From Fasciola hepatica (Eukaryota > Platyhelminthes > Trematoda > Plagiorchiida > Fasciolidae), in contig CANUEZ040000156.1 of assembly GCA_948099385.1 (NCBI GenBank), forward strand, positions 5,849,501-5,913,500: a stretch of DNA of 64,000 nucleotides, given 5' to 3'. The position numbers were made by a program, and so were the translations under genes. Positions within the stretch are counted from its first letter, which is position 1. Each line of letters starts with the position of its first letter. Shown in pieces: positions 11,760 through 22,330 of the stretch. A model generated the notes under the pieces. It saw only the letters and a list, made by a program, of their open reading frames with translations, was not told where the DNA came from and did no database searches.

Positions 11760-14700
11760 CCTACAAACCATACCATACTACTTTTACTGTCCATTTACTA
11801 AGAGGTTTGTAGACAGAAACTAAACAAGGGTTCCGCCCCTAGAATTCTATTCTGATTTTCCTTTGAAAGTATCGCACTTCCGACCTATCGCCCGCAAATG
11901 TGGTCGCGTAAGCCTTCTAACGCAGATAAAAAGAAAGAAAATTGAACAGAAATCGGCTGAGATAAACCGTTGGCCGTTGCAACTCACGAACACTTCAGTA
12001 AAACTGTAACGAGTCAGTATTCAGTTCAGTTTGCCGATCGCAGATCCGATTCTTGTGAGCTCAGTAAGAAAAACTCCTAGTTACCTGTTAGAGAAGTTTG
12101 GCCTTGAATTGGTCACGTATACTCGGTGTGGACTCTTGACCATGATTCCTCTATGGATGGACCATGATACAAGGCTTGTCTCTGCCGATATCTCCGAAGC
12201 TAGCAAGCATTTCGTGTGGCAAAAAACAAATTTTTTCCTGCTTTCATGCTTATTGGGCCAGGGCCTTCAAACGACGAATTACTCCGTGACAATTTGGGGG
12301 ACCGTTCGAAGATTCTTTGCTGAATCTGGCGTGGGGCAGTTGAATTTCGATGGAGCTGTATATAACTGTTGACTGTAGACGGGGATTGGTTGTCCTTAAT
12401 AAACTGCTGAATCTCTGAAATCTTTACAATTCACTTGGTTTGGTGTTATTCGATAGTATGTTTCTGTATTGGATCTCGTTTTAACGATCTGCAAACTTAC
12501 ATGTCAAAAAAGCAAGGTTGCTCATTGGTAATATCGATTAGCAGACTTCGTGTGTATGTCTTTCTTTACCCTGGATATTGATAATAGTGGCTTTTATTTC
12601 GTGGATAGAGTGAAGTGATGATCAAAGAGACATGTGAAGTCGCCAAGAAAGTCTCACAACCAGAAGCACATGAACAATTAACGAGGTGAAGCTCAAAACT
12701 TGTTTTACATTCTCAAAAGCCTGTTGGTGTTGATAAGCCCGGTTTCAATTGAAATCCCCCCAGTAGCTTGTTCTTTGTTTATTAGGGGCAATGCAGATTC
12801 GATAGGAACGGAATATAGGGCTCACTATGCCTATTAATGACCTGTGTGCACTGACAAATGCTCTGCAAACACTAATAGCAAGCATCGAACAATGATGATT
12901 CTTAGTAGAACCAACCAAAGAGTTTTCTCATCACATCTTCCAACGAGTATTCACAACAACTCTTCCGTAGAATCATTTTGGTTGTTCCTTCTTCAGCTGA
13001 CTCATTGTCGCTGCGAAAGCGGCATTTCTAAGCGTCAATAGTCTTGGCAAACTCAAATTTGAACTCGCCTCTCCATCGGTTAAATGAGAAATCAAAAATA
13101 AAGCCCGCATCCGGATCCTGCAAGACCTCAATAATGCTATCAGCAGCTATTTATTTTGAAGTGGATTGCTTTTTCTTTGACGCTGTTAGATGATTCAATG
13201 CTTTTCCTTTGTGGGAAAAAATATTGTGGCTTCTAAAAGGTATGCTTCCGCACTTGTAAGCCCCGTCGGCAGCAATTGGTGGTATTCCCCGAGTTCTATT
13301 CTGGGGTTTTTATGAAAACCTGTGACCTTGGTTTTTGCTTGAATCTCCTATTGCACCATCCCACTGGTGTAAAAATCCAATGGGGACAGCGCAGTGAATA
13401 AATGGAAGATCTTTCTTCCTTATACATGTTTAACACGATATCGAAAGCAAAAATGGAACAGTGCTGAACTTTGGCGTTCAGCTTTTATTCTCTGCTTTTC
13501 AGGGCCGATTCAGTTTACAAAACACTGGTTGGCTTTATTAACCATACATTAACGCTACTCTTGTCAGTTCATACGGTGTGTTGGTTCATTGATTATTGGC
13601 TGGTCGATCCGGCTTGGTAAGTTCAAACCAATGAATAAATTTGGTTCCAATATATTTTTTCCGCTTCCTGACAAGAAGTCAGTTATCAAAGTGCAACAAG
13701 CCTGTAGGCAGGTGATTTATTTCTGCTTCGAACTGAGTTGCTTTCGAAAAATAACTTATAACACTCATTCCTTACAGATGCTTGTGGATTTGAATAGAGT
13801 TTCACCGAAAAAACTGTTATGACTGGTCACCAATCCAGAGTGGAAGGACGCACGAATGACGTCTCTCACTAGAACGAGTTGTTGGGAAATGGAGTTGATT
13901 CAAAGCCCCATGGGAATGGAAAACACTTTTTGCACGAGAAAGAATTTGGTGGCGGTTTTGTCAAGCGGGATCGCAGTTATTGATGCCAATGCAAGGCTCA
14001 GCAGAGAATCTGTTGTCGAATACCACCGTTTACTATACTCAGGAGTAAAATAATTTCCAGCTACCTATGACAGTGAGACAGATCAACAACTATCATTGTC
14101 GGGATTATAAAAGAGTTATATAAATAAAATTCAACGGAATGTAGTATTGCCCATAGAAAAGCATTTATTTGTCAGTCCCCGAGGCAGGAATAAAAATTAA
14201 AACCAGTTCGTTTTTGTCAGGATGAATATTGGGGTCGGAAAACCCACTGATATTTAGCAGCAAACAGACTGTTCGATTCACTGGAAAAAACATATTTGTT
14301 GGACTAAGAGAACATAAGAAGCATACTAAAAGTCTTTCACCTTGAAATGTGGCTGAAAACTGTTAACGGTTATACCATGAAAAGAAGCACGCCTCTACAA
14401 TAGGGCTTTCGTGAGTAATTCATCACAGTGTAGCTCGGGCTAATAAGTTCGTGATATTGACAGAGGAACACAGATTATTTGCTGTACAGTAAAATAGTAA
14501 TATTCAGCAATATCCCTCCACAATCCAGCAAAACAAATCTTAGAAACGACTATTTCACACATTCAAGTCAGAGGAGCGATTTTCACACGCATCGAAATGT
14601 GCCACAACCGCATAGACCAAATAACCGCTGAAAGGTTTGGAAGGTAGTTGCAAATATATCATCTTGGTCCGAAAATTCCTAGCCGTACGTACTCTCCGAT

Positions 14701-17700
14701 TCCACGTTTTGTGTGTCAGTCATAACTGCTGAAGTTCAGATTGTTCCAGCTGGCTCTAAACGCATACACTGGCCAATGGATGGTTCCGAACGAAAGCAAT
14801 TGTTCATTCGTATGAAGATGGGATACAATATTGGCCATGTTCTTGGTGAAGGTCCAACCGATGGCCAATCATCAGAGCTTTATGATTTGATCGGAAAAGC
14901 GATGCTTCGCACCAAACTGTTATCTCATTTGTGGGGTGGCTCCCTGCCGTTAACTTTAGAGAGCTTTTGATATGCGTTCGGAAAGATTAGGAGTGGACGC
15001 GCAGCAATATCTGCTGAGGTTGAACAACTGAAAACGTTTCTGAATAAGATGTTTGACAACAGATATTTCCGGTCACAACCATCATTCCAACGTCAACAAA
15101 ATAATCCTATATGTACGAATAATGCCACTTATTTTGCTATGTTTGTTTGGCACTAGTAATAAATGAAGCAGTTAGATCCTGTAACTATTCGGGAAAACAA
15201 GACAGAAGACAAATTCTGCGAGCCTAGGAGAGGAATTCCTCTAGCAGCATGTGTCGTCTGCCATAGTTGATCAGCCTGAAAAATATATATTCTCTTATTT
15301 GAATAGAAGCTGCATCATTGACAAAATAAGTTGCTATGATAACTTGAGTATACTGAGTTGACGGTTGATGGACATGATACGTCCAACTGTGATTTTAGAA
15401 TTATCTACAATGATGTCTTTCAGATTAATTTAAGAAAAGGGTTCAAACAGAGGTTAGAGCATAATACTTGTGATGTTGGTTGTAAAGTAACTTGGCGAAC
15501 AACATTATTGATTCACGTTTATGAATGACAATTATGAGGGACTAAGCTGAGTTCCACATCTAACTCCGGAGATATACCTCGACGACAATATTCATTTAGT
15601 TTGATAGAGTCATGGCTTCCTATTTTCAGGAACCTCTGTCATGGTCGGAATGTTGGTACTGCGTCAAGAATCTTTGTGCAAATATTTGTACCTTCTCTCG
15701 AAGTCTTGTCACGCCTTATTTCCACTCTTCAATGACGATAAGGATTTAAAATACTTACCACTTCACTGAGGTTAAATCGATAATAAATTTAATTGAGAGG
15801 TTTCAGCTTTGCACTTCTCTGTTTGCTTGTTTGGAGGATCCATCAAATCGCCACCGATTAATCTTTCAGATGCTGTGTACCTATTTCTTCTGGAGTGTTA
15901 CGACACATCAGCAGTACTCACAATGCTCACATAACCAAACTACCGCAAACTTAACGCAATTACGGCTGCTGACTACAAAGACTGATAATTATCCAGTGTG
16001 AGAAGCTGAAAGATAACAGGAACTCGCATTGCATTGCTTTTTAATGAAGTCAGCCTCCTTGCCTGCACTATAATACCAATTCGAGCTTAGTTTGGATATG
16101 GTAAATGGCTGTACACTATACTCATATGTTAAAAAGGTAAAGCACTCAAGTGCTTGCCCAGAGGCCTGTCTGATTTATTTTACTACTATATTGTCGTTAT
16201 TATTTTTGTCTTGACTCATTAACATCATCGTCTATTAGCAAAAGACGCTCGATGTAGTAATAACTTGAGGAATCCGCCGAATTTTTACCCAGTTCATTCA
16301 CTGATATTAGGTGGCAGACCTAAAACTTCAAGCTCTTTTATCACACGGATTGAGTTTCCAAGTCACATTCAAATTCTGTTTCCTTTCTTAACCCTAGAAA
16401 TACGTCAGGAAAATTTCCGTTGTTCGAAATATACAATAATACCGTGGAAACAAACCTCGGTACGACTTTTATACAACTCCCAATAATCAGCACGTTCTCT
16501 GATGTCGACAGTTTCAGAAACACCATTACATGGTTTTCCTCCCTTAAATGTTAGGATTTTACATCTTCCATATTCCAGAATTTTCTGCTTCATTTTTGGT
16601 GAACACTAAGAGGTTGCACGTTATCTTTCACAACTGTACATTGGTTGCTTACCCACACTTTCAGAATGTCTGTGAGGACAGTATGCACATGGGAGGACCA
16701 ATACCAATATTGAGTAAGTCTAAGATCCATTATCTGATGTTTCTGCGGTTCTTTCGTCTAAAAATCTTCAAAACTATTTACGATTATTCAGTTGGTATTC
16801 GTTTTTTGCTGCGAAAATATCTCCTGCACTTCATTGTTTCATAAACTCTAAACTTGTTTACGAAAACTTCAAAGTTTTTTTGGCAGACTCGATATGACTT
16901 TATTCAGGGAGATATTATGATTCAAATTATCTTGCCTTATCACATGACAGCATGTTTTGGACTGCAATCAAAAACACTAGAGCACACTTAGTTTCCAATC
17001 CCGCTTCGTGCAATTGGCAGGCATCTTTAACAAATTACATTATGACTTCCGCATGCGTTCGGTATCAAGATGTTGTGCCTGCACAAGTCAATCTTGTTAT
17101 GGCTGTCGACTATTTATGATGCATAGCAATAACTTCGAAAGTATTTTTCAAAACTCTCGATGACACATAAGAAAAACCATGGGTCACCCAAGTGCTTTTT
17201 TGTACTGCTTGTCGAATTCACTAACCGGAGTGGACAAGCAGGTGTGGTCATTCCTGGAGAGTTCTATCTGTACAAACAACACGGTGATGTACACGTGAAC
17301 ATGGCACGGACAAAAATTAACTTGCTTCATGGTCCTAGAATTAGAAGAACACTATCATCAGATACAAGGATGGGGACGACGTTCCTGTTTAATTTTTCAC
17401 AAGGTAAGGGAAAGCATCTGTTCACATTTGCATAAGATGGCTATGATAAACAAAAATTTAAACCTAAAACATCTGCAATACTCACCAGATCAAGATCTAT
17501 GTTTCTGAATAAGAAACGTATATCATAAACACTTGTGTTGGCAGAAATGAAGAAAAGCAGCTTTCTATTTTACTTTTCTGTTACCCACAGAAGCAGTTAA
17601 ACGCCTAAACCAAATGTGGAACTGCGAACAGTTCAGGACACCAAATTCTTTCGTGGACTAACAGCTCATCGAATCAAAATAAAGTCCACTACATAATTCA

Positions 17701-17985
17701 CTGGGCCCCCTCAGATCGTGGCCAATTCCGAGTCTATTGGAAGGCACTGAACATTACAGACAGGTTTTGTCGAACGCGATATCGGTGACATTAGTGCACA
17801 AACGTGAATTCCAGCTTCTCTGACAAGAGGACTGAACGAGACCTGACAGTTGACCAAACGGGCCGTCAAATTCAACCTCCATATCAAAGTGTTAAGACTT
17901 ATTGTTTGGACATTCAAACTTTGACCTAGGGAGCAACACGTCATGCAATGTCCTATCCTGACTTATGCAAATAGACCATTATCAA
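11760..17985. other. unassigned non-coding stretch
   Basis: About 6 kb, with open frames up to 113 codons (12,031-12,372), 85 codons (14,713-14,970), 98 codons (16,548-16,844) and 91 codons (17,160-17,435). I do not recognise any of these translations and their lengths are compatible with chance. No repeat or RNA gene was identified. Confidence 0.45.
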
Positions 17986-17989
17986 GTGG

Positions 17990-19320
17990 ATTAAAATGTC
18001 GGAGTACATGAATCATCTGAAAGAATTGCATGCTAATAGAGAAATAATGTTGTCAAGACCAGATAAAGGCGCGGGTATCGTAATTGTCAATAAGTCGAAT
18101 CACATGGAGGAGATGAGGGTGATAATGAATGACGCCAGTAAGTTCACGAAGATCCCATCTGAGAAAGATGGGAAGTCTCAGACGTAAAAGTCAGTTCCAA
18201 TGAGAATAACATGCTTGAAAAAGAAAGGAATAATCAACGCCATGACGTTCGAAAGAACATTATCAATCGAGACCATGTTTCCTAGTTTGTAAAGCCCATC
18301 AAAGTTACATAAAGAAGGCGGAGACCGTTATTAGACATGCGTACTACTCCGTATCACGCAGCAGCAGAGTAGGTGACTAGCTCATTGGAGCTAATAAGAT
18401 TAGCAATGTCCAGACACAGTCCAGAAGACATCCCATCCAGTGAAAATGGTGGGAACCTTTATCTAGAATTAGGGCAAATGATTTCACTTGATGTTACCTC
18501 ACAGTTTACGAATGTTCCGACCAGTGAAACAACTAACTGTCTGTGCAAACACATCCAGGGTAATGAAATCGATTTAGTATTCCGTTGGGTGAACTGAAAC
18601 AGTTACTGTATTTCAAAACTTAGTATCACAGTCCAGTTGAATGGGGAAATTTATCGCCAGAAGTGCGGAGTATCAATGGGATCTCCTTTGGGACCCCTAT
18701 CTGCGGATATTTCCATGGCAATTAATCAACTCGTGTCCATAATCTGAGATTTTACAATGTACTAACGTCAGGCAAACGATTTCCTATGGGTGATAGACAC
18801 CAGTGTAAATAAAGACCAACTCCTTAACAAATGTAACGCTTCCCATCCAGATGCCAAATTTACCTTGGAAGAATAAAGGGTCAATGGTCCATCGTATTCA
18901 GACGTATTCATAAGTCGCCGGGAAGACTGTTCCGTCCGGTTATCAGTGCACAGAACAGCTACGAGAAACGGACAATACATCCATGACGAGGAATCTCATT
19001 CAGTGCTTGGTTAACACAGCAAGAATCATCTGCTTCGAAGACACAATAAAAAGTGACTTTCTTTTTCTGCGGAATGTTTTCTGACAAAAAAGCTTCCCTG
19101 AACTATTTATTGACAGGAAGATGCAAGGAAATGAAGAAAGATCAAAGGAGATGGGAGCCGAAAAGAAGCCTTCAGATGTGCGCTCGGCATTAATAAGCGA
19201 TACGGAAACTAAAATTATTCCACGAGGAATATCAGGAGTACTCGGAAGAACACTCTACGCTGGGAAGTTACAAATTATGTTCGCTTCTAAACCGAGTGTG
19301 TTATCGATTAGACGGTAAAG
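17990..19320 (+). pseudogene. Penelope-like element reverse transcriptase, degenerate
   Basis: Blocks typical of Penelope RT appear in order across the three + frames. They are: SRPDKGAGIVIVNKS (~18,055-18,099) and KFTKI (~18,150); RPLLDMRTTPYH (~18,325-18,355); a run with SLDVTSQFTNVPTSETTN (~18,486-18,538), the family SLDVTSLFTNVP motif; NGEIYRQKCGVSMGSPLGPL (~18,642-18,701); and KFTLEE with ISRREDCSVRLSVHRTATRN (~18,857-18,970). The catalytic YVDD box is replaced by WVID at 18,787-18,798, which loses the first Asp. Stops and frame changes occur throughout. The protein normally copies element RNA at target sites and is followed by a GIY-YIG nuclease, present here at 19,346. Family call is strong; the copy is dead and its 5' end is undefined. 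Confidence 0.85.
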
Positions 19321-19329
19321 TGCCGAATT

Positions 19330-19680
19330 CCGCAACCTCTTTTGTGTGCATTCATTGACCTATTCCTGTGGAACTAAGCATACCGGTTGCTCTACTAGGT
19401 GCTTATCCGAACGCTCCCGTGAACACCTGCCATCTTGGATGAACACGGTAGCGATGAGGATGATTAAGAGTGCGGTTTGCTCACACCTTGTTGAGTCAAG
19501 CTACCTAGTTGAGTTGTTGAGAATCTTTTCGCACCCTTTACAAACTCCGGTGCCAGCAATCAGGACTTGTCAAGTGCTGTATCTTAGCCACAGCAGAAGT
19601 CGCGGCTATTCGTTCTTTCAATCCTCATCTGTGCGCTCAGGGACAATTTGTGCAACCACCCCAACTGCCTGGGCCCACTT
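19330..19680 (+). pseudogene. Penelope-like element GIY-YIG endonuclease and C-terminus
   Basis: A 121-codon frame starting at 19,346 encodes a GIY-YIG-type domain in the Penelope arrangement. It has SLTYSCGTKHTGCSTRCLSE (family FTCSCG.MYIGRTTR.LSE), then REHLPSWMN and SAVCSHLVESSYLVE. The next part shifts frame and matches the C-terminal tail seen again at 29,985-30,150, including an ATAEAV block and QFVQPPQLPG at the end. The nuclease makes the target nick used for insertion. In this copy the GIY-YIG signature itself is altered (YIG to HTG). It continues the RT pseudogene immediately upstream. Confidence 0.8.
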
Positions 19681-19689
19681 CTTGTTCTC

Positions 19690-20077
19690 AAACACGTGTG
19701 TAACCACTTGAGCGCTATACATGGTGATCATCTTCACAAGCACCTACGAACGTGCAGAGACAGATTTGGATCACCGTTCTCCTTTCTCATTCAAAGAGTC
19801 ACATGATGTTATGTATTGGAGTGAGTACGAAAGAGTGAAAAGGAGCTTGATGTTCACGTTGTTTGTTCTGGAAGTGTTCAGTTGTATTTTTCAGACTTAT
19901 AAAACTGTACAATGCTTTCATGATATTCAGTGATTGGCTGAGCAGCGATACCGCCGAGATATTATGGGACTAGCGAAGTATTTTGCACACAGTGAGTAAC
20001 GTGTGATGAAGCTATTCAAATCACAAGTTTTATGACACGGTTCTCTAAAGCAAAAGATATAACGTCAGTAACACAGC

Positions 20078-20078
<1 letters not shown>
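19690..20078. other. spacer between Penelope-like pseudogene and fold-back
   Basis: About 390 bp with one short open frame (19,721-19,933) of no recognised similarity. If the hammerhead repeat downstream is a terminal repeat of the Penelope element, this would be its 3' untranslated part. The sequence does not settle that. Confidence 0.4.

Positions 20079-20130
<52 letters not shown>
20079..20130. repeat. (TA)n microsatellite
   Basis: About 26 uninterrupted TA units are seen directly. It abuts the ATATG end of the left hammerhead-repeat copy. Confidence 0.97.
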
Positions 20131-20134
<4 letters not shown>

Positions 20135-20329
20135 CACTAGAATCTAATTTGAATCTTCTGGGCTGTGAATGGATAATCTTCATTGAAGAGCCCGCAAATG
20201 AATCACAACTGTGATTTCTCATAGTTATTCGTGTCTGGGTCACTGCTAATCCAACGAACAACGAGGCTGCATGTGCAAGCGCTCATATTGATAGTGAGTG
20301 GTATGTGAACGTGTGGACAAAATCCTCTA
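20131..20329 (-). repeat. hammerhead-repeat monomer, left copy (no ribozyme core)
   Basis: Read on the minus strand from 20,328 down, this begins with AGAGGATTTTGTCCACACGT. That is the sequence found about 12 nt after the predicted cleavage site in the right copy. It then runs directly into ACTATCAATATGAGCGC, which is the 5' part of the right copy. So the unit's 3' end is joined to its 5' end, as in a tandem or circular monomer. The rest is about 90% identical by eye to the right arm (e.g. GTGAATGGATAATCTTCATT in both). It stops at the (TA)n tract before reaching the ribozyme. Together with the right copy it forms a long inverted repeat with arms of about 165 bp. Confidence 0.8.
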
Positions 20330-20599
20330 CTTATCAATAATATGAGCGCTTGCACATACAGCCTCGTTGTTCGTTGGGTTAGCAGTGACCCAGACATGAA
20401 TACCTATGATAAATCACAGTTGTGATTCATTTTGTGGGCTCTTCAATGAAGATTATCCATTCACAGTCCAGAAGATTCAAGTAAGATTCCAGTGGACATA
20501 TAAGATCAGAGTGGGAAGAGGAGTACCGGGTACGCATATCTGATGAGCAGCAACAACCGCGGAACCGGTCGTGTGCTTCCGAGGAGATTCTGTCCACAC

Positions 20600-20605
<6 letters not shown>
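20330..20605 (+). repeat. hammerhead-repeat monomer, right copy
   Basis: The 5' part (20,330-20,500) is the inverted partner of 20,131-20,297. It is followed by a ribozyme-bearing segment and by GATTCTGTCCACACGTTTAC, then (TA)n. Using the left copy to supply the 3'-to-5' junction, the distance from one cleavage site to the next would be about 280 nt. That is within the range of hammerhead satellites and retrozyme-like monomers. A 138-codon minus-strand open frame that crosses this copy is partly translated (TA)n and is not a protein of its own. Confidence 0.8.
20521..20582 (+). ncRNA. hammerhead ribozyme, type I, copy B (near-complete core)
   Basis: Seen directly. Stem I is GCATAT (20,534-20,539) with GTGTGC (20,571-20,576), six pairs including two U-G wobbles. 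The intact catalytic box CTGATGA is at 20,540-20,546. Stem II is GCAG/CCGC around loop CAACAA (20,547-20,560). GGAA stands where GAAA is expected (20,561-20,564). Minimal stem III is C-CG-G, and the GTC cleavage triplet ends at 20,570. A distal CCGG/CCG pairing extends stem I beyond an internal loop, as in natural hammerheads where loop-loop contacts matter. The only core defect is A-to-G at the second base of GAAA; the third stem II pair is also an A-C mismatch. RNA from the + strand would be expected to cleave after 20,570 if active. The mutated core base makes that doubtful. Confidence 0.8.
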
Positions 20606-20647
<42 letters not shown>

Positions 20648-20669
20648 CGTATATATATATATATATATT
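20606..20669. repeat. (TA)n microsatellite, interrupted
   Basis: (TA)n runs from 20,606 to 20,646, is interrupted by ACGT, and resumes from 20,651 to 20,669. It separates the hammerhead repeat from the truncated Helitron gene. Confidence 0.97.
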
Positions 20670-20689
20670 AGGCGAAACAGCACACTTGT

Positions 20690-21430
20690 CTAACGTGTAT
20701 AGTTTCGCAACGGCTGTGGGAAAGCAATATTTTTTGTTGTTCACCGATATCTGTGTTCTAGATTGCAAGACCAGCTCGTGATTCTTATAATTATTCTCAA
20801 TAGCCACACGTATTTCCTCAACCAATTCTTCGTTTGACGTCACTAAGTTGCAGAAGTTATGAGTTCATCAACCTCGTCCTGACTTCAGGTCGATCGGCAC
20901 CTTTCCGTCCTCAATTTCTAGAAACTGGTGTGAGAATATCTCAGGTAATCGATCGTTTTGCAGCTGCACAAGCAAATTTGTAGTTAATTTTAACGTTTTC
21001 ACGTGTCGGCACGGAGTAGAGTATTTCAGGCAAACATTTATTTCATCTGCTGGTGTCGACCGAGAAATTACAGGTAGTGTTGGCTTGAAATCTCCTGCAA
21101 GCAAAATCAGCGCTTTCCCCAAATGGTCTGATATTTCCACACAAACCTTGCAATAATCAATCAAGAGCCTCCAGTAAATGCTATGAGCCATTGTGCATGC
21201 ATCCGAAAACAATGATCTTGCATTTCTGTTATACTTTTCTCATCCCGGATACCTTGTAAATATAGAACGTAAGAGTTCCGATTACCCGGATATTCAGGGG
21301 CGATTTCAAAGCAGAATGAGCCAACCCTTCAGCTGGTAGCAATGTTGCAGCTGTCCGGGAGGACACAAGAGCTAAGGCTATGTCGCTAAGGGATCGAGTT
21401 GCTGCTAGAATCAATCTGATTAGGAACTTT
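20690..21430 (-). pseudogene. Helitron helicase domain (Pif1-like), degenerate and 3'-truncated
   Basis: Minus-strand frames read in order: IALALVSSRTAATLLP (~21,340-21,390) then AHSALKSPLNI; DACTMAH (~21,175-21,200, family DECTMAH); ILLAGDFKPTLPVISRSTPA (~21,050-21,105); LQNDRLPEIFSHQFLEIEDG; TSNEELVEEI with IENNYKNHE (~20,775-20,840). These are the Pif1-type helicase motifs of a Helitron Rep/Hel protein, which unwinds DNA during rolling-circle transposition. Glu in the DE box is changed to Ala, and the Walker A segment expected just upstream is destroyed. The final helicase motifs (the KSQGQT-type block) are missing, because similarity ends at about 20,690 beside the (TA)n tract. Confidence 0.85.
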
Positions 21431-22330
21431 TCGCAAGTTCGTTTTTACGCCTTCAAATAGCTTTCTCTAATCTCGTAATTGACAGTTGGCAATACTTGAT
21501 TGTAAATGACAATTTGTTGAGGCTTTGTCTGCACATGCGACAAAAGATCATCCATGTTAGTATTTTGTTCACGAGGCAATTCCACATCAAACGAAGCCAC
21601 AGCAGGTTGGTTTAGTGACAGCTCTATCAATTGAATGAGATCTCTATTCGCTGTTTGTAAGCATAAATCTTCAGTCTCAATAAACGCTCCGTTGTAGATT
21701 TCTCCTGTGAAACCCGTGTTCTTATTTGAATTTTTCATACGTATTCGGCGGAATACGTCTTCAGCCATGTGAGATATAAATTCTTCCCATAAATCTATTT
21801 GAGATACACGAGAGCTGGCTGTCAATATGATTGCCATCAATGCAAGAATTTGGTTGGGATATGGCGGACTTCATGCGTCTGTGATGGATACATCCCAGTG
21901 TCCGCCGTTCTCTAATAAATTCAGAGCTTGACATGCACCGCCAAAAGTTGCATATGCACCGCCGGTGACAATTCTCAGTTGATGGAAATATATTGGACCG
22001 GGCACATTGACCAACAGCGTGTGAAGAAAGAAAGACTCATGTTGCCTCGGGTGCAAAGCATGCGGTTTTTCTATCGTAGTTCCCTCAAGTGCGCCAGGTT
22101 GTTCGTCGACCAGTTCTCCCCATCTGGGTCAGTCAAATGATTTTCCACTGACATTCCATGTGTAATAAGTAGGCACTTCCGAATACAAGAATGATTTTGC
22201 CACTTCTTCATTTTGTCACAACGTGAAGAAAGCAGTTAGCGCTGTAGCCAGTGAATTCAGGTCTAATTTTTGCACTTTTGTAACTGTGTAGTGAATGTGT
22301 TGTCCATTTTACAGGTGTACTGCTGAGTAA
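21431..22330 (-). pseudogene. Helitron linker and helicase N-terminal region, degenerate
   Basis: A 131-codon minus frame (21,445-21,840) has NGAFIETEDLCLQTANRDLI and FDVELPREQNTNMDDLLSHV, then a VNYEIRES block. These correspond to the segment before Walker A in Helitron helicases. A second frame (21,871-22,056) has HTLLVNVPGPIYFHQLRIV and ACQALNLLENGGHWDVSITD (family LLVNVPGP..F..LRTV, ACQ.L.LLE.D.HWD). Where family members read DAPGGTGKTFLI, this copy has a stop and KRTCEKFLI (~21,425-21,455), so the ATP-binding loop is gone. The order of blocks is that of an intact element. Confidence 0.85.

Noticed and set aside
20016..20843. Open frames of 60-138 codons on both strands with long Ile-Tyr runs
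   Set aside because: They are translations of the (TA)n tracts joined to repeat sequence. Only the TSNEELVEEI part of the minus frame is meaningful, and it belongs to the Helitron helicase.
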